Shown: in pieces, positions 24,608 to 38,026 of the stretch
How positions within the stretch are numbered: position 1 is the first letter of the stretch
How the letters are laid out: the number at the start of each line of letters is the position of its first letter
Source: Hymenolepis diminuta
Taxonomy: Eukaryota; Platyhelminthes; Cestoda; Cyclophyllidea; Hymenolepididae
Assembly (NCBI GenBank): GCA_900708905.1
Contig: CAADRB010000003.1
Span: forward strand, 3,463,691 to 3,527,690
Length of the DNA: 64,000 nt
Direction: 5' to 3'
Notes under the pieces: model-generated
Seen by the model: only the letters and a program-made list of their open reading frames with translations
What the model was told of the DNA's origin: nothing
The model's database searches: none
Position numbers and translations under genes: made by a program

Positions 24608-24909
24608 ATGTCGCCAAAGACTTTAAGTATTTTACATTATAGTGACAAGGTAAAAAATTTCGCAGCATTTTTTCAGTTCATAAAATTATAATTTTTTGCA
24701 GAATTATTGAATTTAGTTATATTAATTGTGGTATCAGTATACTCTGAACAGATTATATTTCCCATTGATGACATTCAGTTATTCAAGGTAATATTTTTTA
24801 ATGCCCTACCAAATTCAACGTATTTGAAATTTGTAATTTTGCACATTGAAATGTAAATGAGGTATTTTATCAGACAAAATATGCACCTCACTGTAATTTA
24901 GATCACTAG
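24608..24909 (+). CDS. 46-residue predicted secreted peptide from three tiny exons
   Basis: Exons 24608-24626 (19 bp), 24702-24787 (86 bp) and 24874-24909 (36 bp) join in phase to 141 bp. The product begins MSPKTLKLLNLVILIVVSVY: a basic N-region, a long hydrophobic core and a small residue, that is, a classic signal peptide with cleavage likely after VYS. The mature part would be about 25 residues, EQIIFPIDDIQLFK then TKYAPHCNLDH, with a single Cys. Acceptors are TTTTTTGCAG and TTTTATCAG. The first donor (A|GTATTT) is weak; the second is G|GTAATA. AATAAA lies 20 bases after the stop. Micro-exon-like secreted genes are known from flatworms, and this resembles them in style only. Confidence 0.45.
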
Positions 24910-24928
24910 ACACATTCAATTATTATTT

Positions 24929-24934
24929 AATAAA
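24929..24934 (+). promoter_or_regulatory. Poly(A) signal AATAAA of the secreted-peptide gene
   Basis: AATAAA 20 bases after the TAG at 24907-24909. In AT-rich DNA this can arise by chance. Confidence 0.45.
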
Positions 24935-26144
24935 ATTTATTATAAATATATAAGAAAAAATTTCACGCATTAAAGAGTCATTTTAATTGAGGGAATTATG
25001 CATTGATTATTGTCTTTTGCTCAGAGAGTGTATGCGTGAATTGACGTCAGCTACAGGACTTGATAGAAAATTATTGGAATAAATGACTGAATCAAATTTA
25101 CCACAATAAAAAATTCTTGATTTCAAGTAAAATTTGGCATTAAATCACTGAAAGAAATGTTCGCCAAAGTAGCCTATTAAAAGCACTTCCGATATCATCA
25201 CCTATCCAACGACTTAAGATGAAAGAGCTCCAATTAATTTTCGCCATATTCCCACTCATTTGAGCCGGTAGATGACTAAAAAGTTCACACTACAAAGGGT
25301 CATGAAACTCTAGCTGTTCATTATACCCATACTTTTCTACTATGATATTTAATATGAGCTTTTATTGTATCTCGGAAGGGTAACAATGCTAATGCGGATG
25401 TCATTCAGTTTTAGTGGTGCCATTTTTAATTTTGCTGAAAAAATCTACAAGGAAATAATACTCTTGAATCTGTTTTAGGTTATAATTTATAAAAGGAGGT
25501 CTCTGATTTAATAAGAAAACAGATATGCAGATTGAAAGGAGTTTAGATCAGTTGTCATGAGATCTGTTTTGATTCTTACATCTTCTCTGATGAATGTTTG
25601 CCGATGTCTGATGATGATACTTAGTTCATAAGATGCTTGTGATAACTCAACTTGGAAGAAATACAATGCTTTTTTCTTTTAATGGTGCAATAATAACGGT
25701 GGTTAACGTAAGATACCATAACCGACTCCTACATTCCCTAAGAAATTATATTAATTCTAAAAACAAACCAGTAACACCACAATACAAAATGACCCAGACA
25801 ACCATGTCAAAATGAGGACCACATTTTAATAACCGTAGGCCATTTACAACCGAAATGTAAATAAATTTGTTCCAATAAAAGAGAATAAAAGGGCAAAAAG
25901 CAAATAATTTACATATAAAAATTATTCGGGAAAACTCTTGTTTTCTCATATGTAGCCGTTACATAGAAGAATTTAGGCAAGCAAAAAATAATTTGCCATT
26001 AAATTACCATGTGAATATTAAACGTCATTCAAGATCAGAAATTAGATTATTTTTAATCCTTTGTGATATATTAATTTTCGTATATTGAACTTTCATTTCT
26101 GCTGATATTTTACCATCAAATTAAATTATACTTAGAAAAGTGAA
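24935..26144. other. AT-rich intergenic sequence
   Basis: No supported coding exon. The open frames at 25633-25815 (+) and 25746-25949 (-) are short and without conserved features. Confidence 0.4.
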
Positions 26145-26244
26145 ATGAATTTGGACCCGTATATCAGATGGAGTAACATATGTATAGCGAAGGATAGAAT
26201 TCCTATATTTTCAATGCCTGTAATTTTTATGTGGAGTTATGGTA
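26145..26244 (+). CDS. Possible small exon upstream of SLC33A1 copy A
   Basis: ATG at 26145 opens MNLDPYIRWSNICIAKDR followed by IPIFSMPVIFMWSYG, ending at a textbook donor G|GTAAGC. No downstream acceptor was found that extends the frame well, and it does not join in frame to the transporter's ATG exon. It may be a chance frame or part of a leader exon. Confidence 0.15.
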
Positions 26245-26533
26245 AGCAAATAATTAAATATTGTTTATGAAGTATGTATTAAAAAAATAAATACAATAGG
26301 TTAATATTTTATGCAATCGAATAATTCAAAATTGACTCTGATTAAACTGAGGTTAAGGATAAAATAAGGTTTTAGATGTTTTTCTTATATAAAATCATTC
26401 CATAAATTTACTCTATTGGAATTGTGATTTTAATCATTTGGCCTACAGTGTGATGACACGTAGTACCTACAGATATTGAAATCGCATTGGTTGTTCTTTC
26501 ATTTAAGGTCATCGACAACCTTCGAGTTCGACG

Positions 26534-29500
26534 ATGGTAGTCACGAGGCGTAGAAATATGCCAAAAGCAGAACAGAATGGGTCCCTTTCGCGTCCACATA
26601 TAAAGCAACCGAATAAATATAAAGATGTGTGTGGAATCCTCCTTCTCACAGCACTTTACATATTGCAAGTATGTTGAAGACCATCTTCCCTTTGAATTAA
26701 ATTAGTATTATTAATTAATTAAAGGATTTCCCAACTTCAAATTAGTCTAAAACATATTGTTAGTTTATTATCTCACTCAGTTATGATTTTGTTCACACCT
26801 AACCTTTTATTTCCAATGAACATACTCATTTGTTAATATTGAATATGGTAGGTTCTATGAGAATTGGCATTACCAGGCTGTTGTTATCATTAATTGCATA
26901 AAATTTTTAATACACATTTTCTGTGTGCTGTTCTACTTTGTTCATTTTCTATGCCCCTCTCGATTGTCGCACTCCATCTTCATAGGTGGTAAAGTGTGAA
27001 TTTCTAGATCAGTAATACTTTCCAGGATTTCCGAAGTTTAAGTTCATGCAATTCTTCTCCGTTTAATTTGTTTGACTAGAAGTCAACTGCTTCTTAGCGC
27101 TTGTCACCTTCCTTCTGTTGTACATTGAATGAAATTCACCGATATTATCCACTGTTGATGGAATTTTGTCTATGTCCTCTTTGTTTTAGCGGTTAAATTT
27201 TAAATGTCTATTTTAAGTTGCCATCTGTTTCTTTTCATTATTTCTGAAAAACTGAAATAAATATGTTGTATGGACGGCAAAATTGGACTTTATGCAGCAC
27301 TAATGTCGTCCGTAAAACTGCTTTAGGAACCCAACCAAATTAGGCAAGATTTATTTTTTACAAAACTAATAATCTTCCTAATGGCTAACAGGAGACAATA
27401 GTCTTTCCCTAAGGAGAAGACCAAGAGTTTAGTTTATTGAGCAAAGGAAAACTGTGAGATATTTTTTCAGAGGGTCGGTGGGAAAAAATCTAAAATTGCA
27501 AAAACAGGGAAATGATCGTCAGCGAAGAGGATTTTTCTTAGAAAGACAAATTAAGGTAACTTAAGTAAATTTAAATGTTTTGCACTCTTCGTCTAATTAC
27601 CAACCCTTAAAAAATCGCCATCTGACTATTAGGATAGTGTTTGGATTGAATGCTGCAGGATCTTTGTCATTTGTTGCCCTGTGTCTTCTTGGATAAGAAT
27701 TTGACATTGATGTTGAATTCACTCCTCACCAAGAATCATTTCTTTCGAATTTAGAACCACTCAAATGAGTCCATGGAGAGTATCAGGCGATATCTTTAAC
27801 TCTTTCCTATATCTCCAAATGTTTATTTCAAATATTCTGAAATGCGAGTCAATGCTTCTGATTTGAAAGTGAAATGAAAGAAATGCAAAGGGATCGACTG
27901 ACTTTTTCTTCGGTCATAAAATCCTCTGGTGTCTTCCTTCTTCCTGCGACTACGTTTTATTTTGATGGGTATGGAAGCAATTTCTGGCATTAATATGAAT
28001 GCATAGTTATGCAGGCAGGAATTAACAGTTGAGTTTACAATTTGGTAGCTTTAGTTATGTTCTCTTATTTCAAACCACAATGTTCCCATAAATTGATTTT
28101 ATTCTCCTTCTTAAAACACCCTTTTCGACTACTTCTGATGTAAATCTATCAAATAACTCAATTAATCTGCCCAATCTACTCCGTTTGCTTAGTTTCTCTT
28201 TCCCTCTCTCCAGAGAGTTGCCGATACGCCATTCGCAATCGACAGGCTACTGCCAAGACGTTTTGGAAAAAAGTCCTACTTTGGTCTATCTTTGTCACTT
28301 AATCCCCTTTTATTCCACATTTGAGCAAAGTTTATTGGTAAATATCTGATTAGGAGCCTTGTTTGTAATTCAAGAGTGCAACCTATTGACTACTCTGATT
28401 TAGGTATTTTTTCACGCTTTAACCACCGGCTGTCTACTTTTTTATAATTAAAAACAAGGGTCATTATGTTCGTCATAAGTTTAGAATGATCAGTTTTCCT
28501 CTTAAGACATAGAGTCTCAAACTACCTACTCAAACTATTTCAAAGTCCACGTTAAATTCGTTTCATGAGGCGGTCTAAATAGTGCTTGGTAACTCATTTC
28601 TCTTTTTCGATTTAAATTGGTCCGAGAAAAAAAATATTTTTTAAATTTTGTTTTAAAATTATGACGACTCTCATAATCTTGAGCATAATGGTCACTATAG
28701 ATAAAACGCGTTCATATTTTAATTTAACCCATTTATGGTATAATTTTTCTATGTATTAATTATTTTCAGATAGGTGCACAGCTGATGTATAATGATTATT
28801 ACATGTTTATCAATTATCTACGGAAGGTTCCGAAAAAATAACGTTAAGGGTGCAAGAGACAATAATAGGTTTGTACCACTCCACGTAGGCTCAGGAAAGT
28901 GTTTTGATTCCTCTCAAGAGACTCAATTCAAACAACGTCTTTATAATGAAACAAAAGAAAATTTTCCGAGAAGAGTCTCATATTAATTTTCTTCTACATC
29001 TACTAGTCGAGATCTGGATTTGAACTTCAGAGGCTTACGTCAAGTGTAACCGGGCGAATTTATCAGAACGATTTGAAATGATTGTCTGTTCTGTGTTGAG
29101 CTCAACGTAATAAGAACAAGACTCTTCATTTAAGTTAGGAATGGTTTATTCCTTTTTTATTCTTCCGTTTATCGATATGAATAGTTATGAGTTAAACAAA
29201 GATAAGTAGCACTTCGAAGTAAAAGTCGCACCTACACATAAATCAACACACTCAAAGGAAGATTATATTAATAAACATGTCAAAATATGTGAGTATTAAT
29301 TGCTTCGGCATTAGTCTTATCCACCTGCTTTTGGCTACAAGAGGATATACAAACAAATCGGGATGGTGTGGCTAAACACGTAAACAAATCAACCGGTCGA
29401 CGAGCTCTGAGCCTATAGATCTAGGAGTCAAACGAGGAATATTGAACAATACGGCATTGCAAATTGAACTCTCTCCTTCAGAAGATATGGACAACTCAGT

Positions 29501-32500
29501 GCTCCCGAGTTTAAGTGAATTGAGACTTGTAATGTCCTGACTTCAGTATCCTCTTATTTTTGATCCTTTCCATCTGTTTCACACTTTTTGGACTTGCTTA
29601 TTTTCCTTCCCTTAATTAAAACTTATTTTATGATCGGCAAGCCGGCATCTTAGCCAAGAGAGAGAAAGCACAGGTTTTCTTTGTTCCTTAATGCTTCATT
29701 TGCCACATAAGTTGCAAATATGACATCTTTACTCACGAAATTGGGCAAAGTGCAAATCATTACAAAGCGAGCATTCAGTTAGAGTTTTACAGAGTGGAAA
29801 TATTCTGGGGATTTCTTTAGTAATAACATTTTTTCCTGCGTCATGGGCAATATCATTATATTTGTTTCTGCAGAAATGAGTTTTATTGAGCTTCTGATTA
29901 AGCTTTTCCCTTTTTGCTTACTCGTATATTAATCGGTGCTATTAGTTCATGGCTTGTGCACTGGTGGATCCCGAACACATATTTTCGGCCATGGCAAATG
30001 GCCTTGTAGCTATTAAGTCTCGTATAATCAGTGTGTTTATCTGATGCATGACGCCACTTTCTGTCATTTTCCACATTTATCATCACAAATAAACAAAAAG
30101 GAATCGATCCTAAACGACATTTAAATGATATACATTTCTAGGCTTATTGCATTTCATGGCGTGAAAATCATCCTTTTAGGGTTTGGCGATGCTTACAGTA
30201 CCGTGTCTCTCGTTCTTTACATTTAAGATGAAAAAAATCTACGTCTTAATTGCAATTCCTTGAAACAATTGTTTTCGTAAATAAGAGTTAATCGAAGCTG
30301 GCGGTAGTTCTGTTTCGAAAAGCCAGTCAAATTTGCGTTGATTGTGGTCATATAATCCTGAATTGATGCATTTCTCTTATGGAGAGAGGAGACCTCTCCC
30401 ATTTCACTTCGCATTCTCTCGGTTTGTAATTCTTGCGGAGAGAGGAAATGTGTTTAAATAACCAATTGCAGTCCTCATTCTCTCTGTAGCGCATTTTTGG
30501 TTGCATTAGTTTAATATGTTGATGATGATTAGCATATCCAGGTTTTCTGAAAATTATGCGCACTTTTTTCTCTATGAATAAAATTGTTTCTGTTAACTTG
30601 TCTTTAATTGTGCACACCTTTAATTTGTAAATGAGTTGACATTTCTCGATCTAGGAATATTATTCTTTCTTGATTTATGGCTAAATCGATGGTGCAGTGA
30701 TTAACGTGAAGGTGTGCAGTTAGAATGATTGAAAAAGACATCGTTTCATTCTATCAGACACATGTATTGACTCTGGAGCAAGCGCTGTTTAAGTTAGGGT
30801 TTATTGTAGATAATAGTATTGACAGAGTAAGGTATAAATAAGGAACGCAAAGGTCAGTAAGAATATGGGAAAGTATAAATGTTGATTGAGAGGGTACATG
30901 AGTGAGAGGAAGCGATCATCTTGTCACAACGGTCGCTTCCGATACGATAAGGGTGAGATTGTAATTGAGCACATCTGCGGCTCTAATTCTCCATTTGCTC
31001 ATTTACGCTCATGTCGTAATGATATTTCTGCAAACTGGCAAATGCTTTTGTAATGACTAATGAGGTTGTTAGTTTAGTCTTCCTTTCATTTTCTAGTAAT
31101 AACGGGTTTGATGGCTTAAAACCCGTTGTCCTCCATTGTCCTAACTGAAAGATAGTAATTTTTCGGCAGTTACTTATCGGACGAAACAAAGTCGCAAAAT
31201 AATCATCTCTACTTAGTTTAGTACGCACTTGATTCATTGATTTGCTCATCATAACTGTCATCACAAAGGATACAAAACTACACAGCACCCGTATTTTATC
31301 TCATTGGTCTTCTTTCTCATAACTCGGGTTCCATTCATTCAACGCTGACGCTTTTCCCATCCGATTCCCACTTTCTCTTTCTGCTCCCTCCATTCATTCC
31401 AGCTTTCCAACATGCACGTAGTCCTATTTACCTTTTGGAAAGCCTGTTAGCCTTTGGCAGGGGTAGTCATATTGTAGGGGGATTTCTAAGCCTAAACCGG
31501 TCAAAATTCTAATGTAGTTTTACTCTCGGGGCTAGAGCTATTTTTATCCCTATAACTTAGTGTATCAAACTGGCCCCTTTTGATATTTTACTTAATTTGT
31601 TTCTCCAGGGTATTCCGTTAGGACTTGCAGCAGCAGTCCCGTATCTCCTCCAATCCAGCCAACAAACAGCCAGTTATCGGCATCAGGCCATCTTCTCTTG
31701 GGTTTACTGGCCCTTTTCCCTCAAGCTATGTTGGGCACCAGTCGTAGACGCTATCTACTTCAAACGCATCGGTCGACGCAAGTCTTGGCTTCTCCCCATC
31801 CAATACGCTCTCGGTATTGATTTCTTCATTCTCGGAGGTCGCGTTGATCGATGGCTGGGTCGACCTGAGGGGGATCCCTGGGGTCCACTTGGTGCTAACG
31901 GAGATGTTCAAATATGGCCTCTCACCATAGCATTTTTTGGCCTAACTCTCCTTGCTGCTACACAGGATATAGTTGTGGATGGCTGGGCTTTAACAATGCT
32001 CTCTCCGTAATAGCCCTTTTTCTTTTTATATCTTAAATTGTTTCAATTCTTATTTGTGTCCCTTGGAATTTCAGGGGGAACGTTGGCTGGGCCTCCACGT
32101 GCAATACCGTCGGCCAAACCATTGGATACATAGTCGGCTTCATGCTCTTTTTAGCTATTGAATCTCCAGATGTGTGCAACAATTACTTACGTTCTGTTCC
32201 TGTACCCGGAAAGGGATTCATAAGTTTTTCAGGTTAGTTAATCTATCGATATGCTAATTAAATAACAGAAAGCCAAAACTTAGATTAGGGAGAGAGGTGG
32301 ATCGTTTTTATATCACATAGAAAATAGACGAAATGCAGTCGAAATAGAATTTTCAGAATGGCTCAGCCAATTGGAGAGAGAAACGTACCTATATATAATT
32401 TGGAAAAGGAGTAGGGAGATTTGGCCCATGAGTTTCGGGATAATTACTTCTCTTTTCAGTCCGAAGATCATATACCGCTGCTTTTTCAAAAGATATTTTG

Positions 32501-35500
32501 AAGAGATTCCTATTGGATCTGATGCGGATGACATTCCTATATATAGCGTTTCAACTACCCTTGCCGTCAGTAGTGCATGATCATTGTCTTCTTTTCTGCA
32601 AACATTTGTATATAATTGCCAGCTTCACACTTCACTGCTTTCCCTTACGGTGAGGATCTAAGCTTTCAGAAGCAGGTTGTTTCATAGTCCTTATTTTTAA
32701 TCGATTACTATCATTCTGGAACGAGTTCGCAATGCAGCTTTTTGTATCAGCTATGGCACTAAAGATAGCTGCTAAAAGAAAGGTTTTGGCAATTGAAATT
32801 TTGAACCTCAACAATTTTTGAATCTGAATTTTCCCTTCCCTTCACAGGCTTTCTCCATGTCTGTGGTGTTTTGTTTATCGTTTCTACTACACTTGTTGCA
32901 ATCTTTAAGCGTGAAAAGGATAATTCCATTCCTGAACCAAAGGCAACAACTCTGCACCCTACTAACAGTGGCGAAGATGAGGCATTGAACAATTCACACA
33001 GTCCTCTTCTCCTAACTGAAAACGGAGAGATGGAAATCCTTCCTCATGGAACGGTTGCAACGTTAGCTCAAATGGAAGCTGATGCTACGCCAAAGAATCT
33101 CTCCCTCCTGCAGACGTATTGTGTGATGTTGGGAATCCTACGATTAAGACCTGTTCTACGATACATCGCCTTCATTTTTATTGTTAAGGTATGTTTTCCA
33201 TGAGTAGGTTATTATTAGTATAGTTTCAGATAAGTTAAAATTTTGAGAGGCGGATCATTTTATCCCGGTCTCATGTTCACTTTTTGGAATATCGCTTTAA
33301 GGTTAAGTACTCTTTTCTCCAATAACACTAGGTTGGCTCTATCAGAACTCTTAAGGGGTTTATTTAAATGTGTGTATAGTCAGATAAAAGGTAGCACTTG
33401 ACCAATTAAATATGTTCCCTCCATAACGTATATCGAGTCTTTGAGTTTCAAGTACTGATCTCTTTTTTGTAGTCAATTTGATCAAAAGAATATGATTTTA
33501 CGGCAAGGTATATAGCTTTCGATATAACATTTACAGAGGAGAAGGGATAGTTGAATTCAAATTGATATCTTAGAAGTTCGAGATATTATAGTCGACCCTT
33601 TGAGAGATCGTCCGGAGATTTTAGATTTTGGCACTATTGGTTCATGAATTTTTGTGTAGACACTTTCATTATCTCGCATTAAAAGTATCAATTTGTTTAA
33701 TAGCAGAAAAAAGAGGTAAATCTTAGACTGCAGAGGTCGAACGATTGGGTGGTGGCTGCAACCATTCGTGAGTAGTACGAATCAACCTAAAGAAGGTTAT
33801 AATTTGTTGGTTTACTTAAAATTGATTTGCCTTGCGGTAAATAATTTATTTATCTTTATATTTTTCTACGTATTGTTGATATTTTTATGTCTTATCTACG
33901 AAGTAACGATGGAAAGGAATTTGGTGGTTTGGATTTAACCACGATTTTCATTCTACTTCAGTTTGTTTTCTCAGCCGCGGATTCAGTCTTTGGTCTGAAG
34001 ATCTTGGAACATGGTGTCTCGAAGGAGCGAATGGCCTTGATTGGATCTGCTGTCCTCCCTCTTCAAGCCATCCTTCCAGTTCTTGTCACCCATTGGAGTA
34101 ACGGACCTCGACCTCTGGGCGTCTATCTCAATGCAGCAATTCCAAGGTTTATCAATCATTGTTTTTAAATGAAAAAAAATAGTTCAGTTTGAGATAAAAT
34201 CTGATATAAATCGTAACCCCTTAGGATTTTTTTTGCGGTCGTTTTAAAATCTTGAATGTTTACTCTTAAAAAACAGAATGTAGTAAGGTTAAAAAGTGCT
34301 TGATGCTGGAGAGTGATGCGGACTTCACGTGATCTGACAATAAAAGAGGGGATCAAAAGTGAGTGGACCATTGCAAATGAACTAATGGAGGAGAGAGGAG
34401 GGGTCTCTCGTACACAATTAAAGGTTCATGTTAGTAGGAGAAGGTGCACTTAACAAACTAAACCATGATGACTTTGTGGAAATTGGGGTAGCCTAAAATG
34501 AGACGCTTAATTTCGCTGAATTTCGTGCCATTTGCAGTATAATGGTTTAATTTTTTTTCTGTAGTAGTAATAAAGGTAAGAGTTTAGTAGAGAATATCTT
34601 ATAGAGAGGGCAAGATCGAATGAAAGGGTCTAGGAGTATATAAGAGCAATTAAGATATTGGGTGGACCAAGAGACATTAAAGTGTATTAAGGTGAAAGGA
34701 AATAATCATCTTGCCATGGTAGATACTTTTGTCTCCCGTAATATGGGAATATAGTTGAGTACATCTCGATTCCTACCTTACCATTAATCAGCCCTAAGCC
34801 CATGAACTCACTAAGTGGCAATCTTAACCTACTTCCTCATTAACAATGTGCTTGGTGGCTTACTGTATATCTCAAAGTAAACCTTTTTCTTCATATTTCA
34901 GGGCTATTGTCGCGATTACTTCTGTGTTAGTAGTCTACTACGCTGATTTCTTCAAAGTTGAGACTCCAGTGGCTCCGGATTTGTGGAATAGTTCAACAGG
35001 CATTCCTGCCGATGTCACTATCTCCTTTTCAGCTACGTTTTACATCCTTCTTATCACTCAGTTGGTAGCCTACACCATATTCTCCAGCGTCATGTTTGTC
35101 TGTCAGATGGCCTTCCATGCTAAAATCTCTGATCCATCGATTGGCGGCACCTACATGACACTTCTCAACACTATGGCAAATATGGGTGAGCCTTAAGGTT
35201 ATGTACCACTTATTAAACTCTAGTATACGTAAAGATTGGATTAGCATTACTTTCGTTCAATATTCATTTTACTCTTCCCTACAGTCACCATTTCATCAAA
35301 CTGATTATTAATGGCTGTTAAAGAAAGAATTTAAGTCGAGTTCTTTCGCTTAAATAATTAATGGTATGATCAGTACTTTTTCCTATTACACTTTGTAGTG
35401 ATGGAAGACCTTCGTAGGAAGCGTAGTCCGAATAAATATTTATAAAAGCATATATTATTAACGTGTCAAGGTAAAAGGGAAGGACATAGAGGACATTTGC

Positions 35501-36806
35501 AAAAATGACTAAAAGCGTAAAGAATGCAAAGGTGAAAGGAAGCGACCATCTTCCCGCAATGACAACTATTCTCTAAGTAGCAAGAGATCCGTAGATGAGT
35601 ATATCCTGACACGCTTCTTAGTTGATTCACGCTCTGCGCGCTGGCGAGGTTACTGGCCTAACCCACTTCCAATATTTCATTTACTAGGGGGAGAAAAGTA
35701 AAACTTGACGATTTCACAGGATGTTAAGCTGCAATTAATGCCTCCTTGTTCTTCACAACTTTGGCATAATTGTATTACTTTTTAATGTGCAATAGCTATC
35801 CGAATGAATCGAAATCTGGTACATTTTCTTACAAATAACTGTTCAGCATGTGCGACTTCTACGGGCAGTCAGTCAGCTCAGCGTTTATTATAGTCAAAAA
35901 ATGTAAAAGAAGCGCCGTAGATAATAATTTTGTAGGAGTGATCAATTATATAAATATCCACTTTTGAGGAATTTTAATCAAGATAATCAATAAATTAACA
36001 ATTTAAATGTCTTCTTGTCCTCTTGAGTGACTACTGCAAAACACCGCGAAATGTAGAATGGTTAAAGTAAAGGATGAAGATGATGTAGGGGCAAGTACAT
36101 TCATCATAAAAATTCTGATTTCGCTGGATTGTCCACGCTTTCCTTAAGAGGTACAGTCTGTTGCATTCTAGACTTGTGTATGAAATAAAGGGATTTCGTT
36201 TTTGAAACCAAAATTTCTACATTGCTCTAGTTTTCATTTGGTCTTGAAACTTCACTCCTATTGAATTTTAAGAGCTTGATGTTGGAGAATGACTTACAAG
36301 ATAAGGAGAGCAAGAGCGAAGACTCGCATACATCTGTATTTTCTCATTGTCCCCTTTTGCAATCTAGTTCAAATTCCTCTGATTGTAGATTTTCAATTGA
36401 ACGTTTTACCTTTTCAGCCGCTGCTTTGCCGTCAACCGTAATGTTGTTTTTCGTGGAACCTCTAACATGGCGTTCCTGTGATAACGCGACAGTTGAAAAG
36501 GCTATTACAGCTCTCAACACCACCGTAACAGATCCGAGCAAGCTCATCCAACTTGCTGACAAATTCCTAGCCAAAAATGCGACCTGCATTAACCTAGAAG
36601 GTATCAATGCCTGCAAACTAGCTGGGGGCTCCTGTCGCACGATTATGGACGGCTTCTACATCGAAATCTGTGTATGTCTTCTTGTCGGCCTTGTGTCCTA
36701 CTTTACGATCCTTCGTGGAATGGCTAGGTCTTTAGATGCTCTTCCGCTCAAGGCCTACCGATTTCGAAAGAGGACCTCTGAGTCCCCGCCACCATTATCT
36801 AATTGA
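26534..36806 (+). CDS. SLC33A1: ER acetyl-CoA transporter (SLC33A1/AT-1), copy A
   Basis: Seven exons: 26534-26668, 31609-32006, 32075-32232, 32848-33188, 33962-34146, 34902-35185 and 36418-36806. They total 1890 bp, 629 aa, close to human AT-1 (549 aa) plus longer loops. Family landmarks in order are the first membrane helix ILLLTALYILQ|GIPLGL, SYRHQAIFSWVYWPFSLKL, GRRKSWLLPIQY, AATQDIVVDGWALTML, NVGWASTCNTVGQTIGY, FSAADSVFGLKILEHGVSKE, GGTYMTLLNTMANMG and PSTVMLFFVEPLTW. A Cys-rich segment (CINLEG, CKLAGGSC) comes before the last helix. The family carries cytosolic acetyl-CoA into the ER lumen for lysine acetylation. Exon 1 is 4.9 kb upstream of exon 2 and was found by its match to copy C. 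Intron 2 is 68 bp. The loop GRPEGDPWG after VDRWL is absent from the human protein but shared with copy C. Confidence 0.9.
26669..31608 (+). other. 4.9-kb first intron of SLC33A1 copy A
   Basis: AT-rich, with only short frames. It contains an R2 repeat copy near 30840-31010. Donor CAA|GTATGT and acceptor TTTCTCCAG interrupt the same Gln-Gly codon pair as in copy C. Confidence 0.7.
30840..31010 (+). repeat. Dispersed repeat R2
   Basis: Core GTGAGAGGAAGCGATCATCT, then ACAACGGTCGCTTCCGATAC, then GTAATTGAGCACATCT. The same order of blocks recurs near 34.7, 35.5 and 41.7 kb, and reversed near 19.9 kb. Confidence 0.5.
34600..34800 (+). repeat. Dispersed repeat R2 in intron 5 of copy A
   Basis: GGTGAAAGGAAATAATCATC, then GTCTCCCGTAATATGGGAAT, then GTTGAGTACATCTCG align with the other R2 copies. 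Confidence 0.45.
35480..35680 (+). repeat. Dispersed repeat R2 in intron 6 of copy A
   Basis: GGTGAAAGGAAGCGACCATC, then GTAGATGAGTATATCCTG, then TTCACGCTCTGCGCGCTGGC. The last block matches the reversed copy near 19.85 kb. Confidence 0.5.
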
Positions 36807-37389
36807 ATTTTAATCGCATTCTCTTCTCAACCTCTCGGCCGGTCTTATTTTTATAACTTCTATGCTCACGTGAAAGAACATTGCTTCTTCCTAAACATTC
36901 CTTGCGCACATTAGAACGAGACTTTTACCGATGTTGTTAGCGATTATGTTTTTTGTTTGTCTTGTGAATTTTTTATCTTTGCTACTTCATTTCACTCATT
37001 CTCTCAATTCGTCTCTCTAAAACTGTGTATTTTTGTCCCTCTAATATGGTTTCCTTTTTTCATTAAAAATATATTGTCGCACACCAACATTAAGCATTCA
37101 ACTTTCTTGATGAATATCAGTGAGCTTGTAATCGCTGCTATCTGTTTTATTCTCGAACAAGGTACTCTGACGTCTTAGTAGTAGCTAGCAGATAAGTAGA
37201 GTGGAATTGAAATGAAATTTAACATCAGGGCAACTGTTATAACCCAATTAGCCTCCAAAATGTCCCCAAATGTCAGTTCTCTATAATGATGCCAGACAAC
37301 GATCCTGCAGTTTAGAATGTTTGAACAAATACGCACAATTTATGAACTAATTTTTTTCTTGGATAAAAATGAACCTCACGATAAAAGTT
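36807..37389. other. 3' flank of SLC33A1 copy A
   Basis: T-rich 3' untranslated-like sequence. A possible ATTAAA occurs near 37062. No gene is supported. Confidence 0.35.
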
Positions 37390-38026
37390 GTTCATTCGTA
37401 AGTCGGATCCGTTTTGAATCTTTTTTGGGGCCTTCTGAAACATCCGGAGTAAGGATCGGTTCGATTACGCTGGATGTCCGGAATTTCGGAAGGTCAAGGC
37501 GATGGGAAGGTAATACGTGCCCAGATAAATCTCTGTAAACAATCTTCTTGTGACATGAGACATGACATTGTCAACAAGTTGCTCGTCCAGCCCGTTAATA
37601 TTTGGCAGGGAGTGTAAGTGGAAGACATTTAGACCAAGACAAAGGTAGTCAAACTGAATAGAAGAGAATTAGACGACATTTCTGGACACTAACTTGGTAC
37701 GCTCTGATATTTCGAATACCTGGCGCAGTAGATTTAATGGATATAACCTCAGGCCACTTTGAATATGAATCCATCAGGATAAGTAGAGGGGTTCCTAGGA
37801 TCGGTTCAGAAAGGTAGATCAATGTGAGATCACGAAGCCTCTGTCTGGGAGCACATGAGATCCTGATGATAATAGAGTTCAACCTCGATTTCACTTTGTG
37901 CAACTGCTTTGAACACCGTTTCATTTGCGAGAGAAACGAGTTTGGCAAGACTGATTTCTTTGAGTTGCTTGCATTTATCTTCCACCGGTGCCGATCGGTT
38001 AGTATTATAAAAGAGCCTATGTCCAT
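37390..38026 (-). mobile_element. Gypsy-type retrotransposon integrase remnant
   Basis: On the minus strand about 37720-37830 encodes GTPLLILMDSYSKWPEVISI, the hallmark integrase-core stretch of Ty3/gypsy elements. In intact elements the preceding motif contains the first catalytic Asp; here it reads TLIYLSEP, so that Asp is lost. Further downstream, with stops, NGLDEQLVD and PIALTFRNSGHPA recall the later integrase segment. The remnant is short and broken and cannot be active. It sits between copies A and B of the transporter. Confidence 0.65.
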
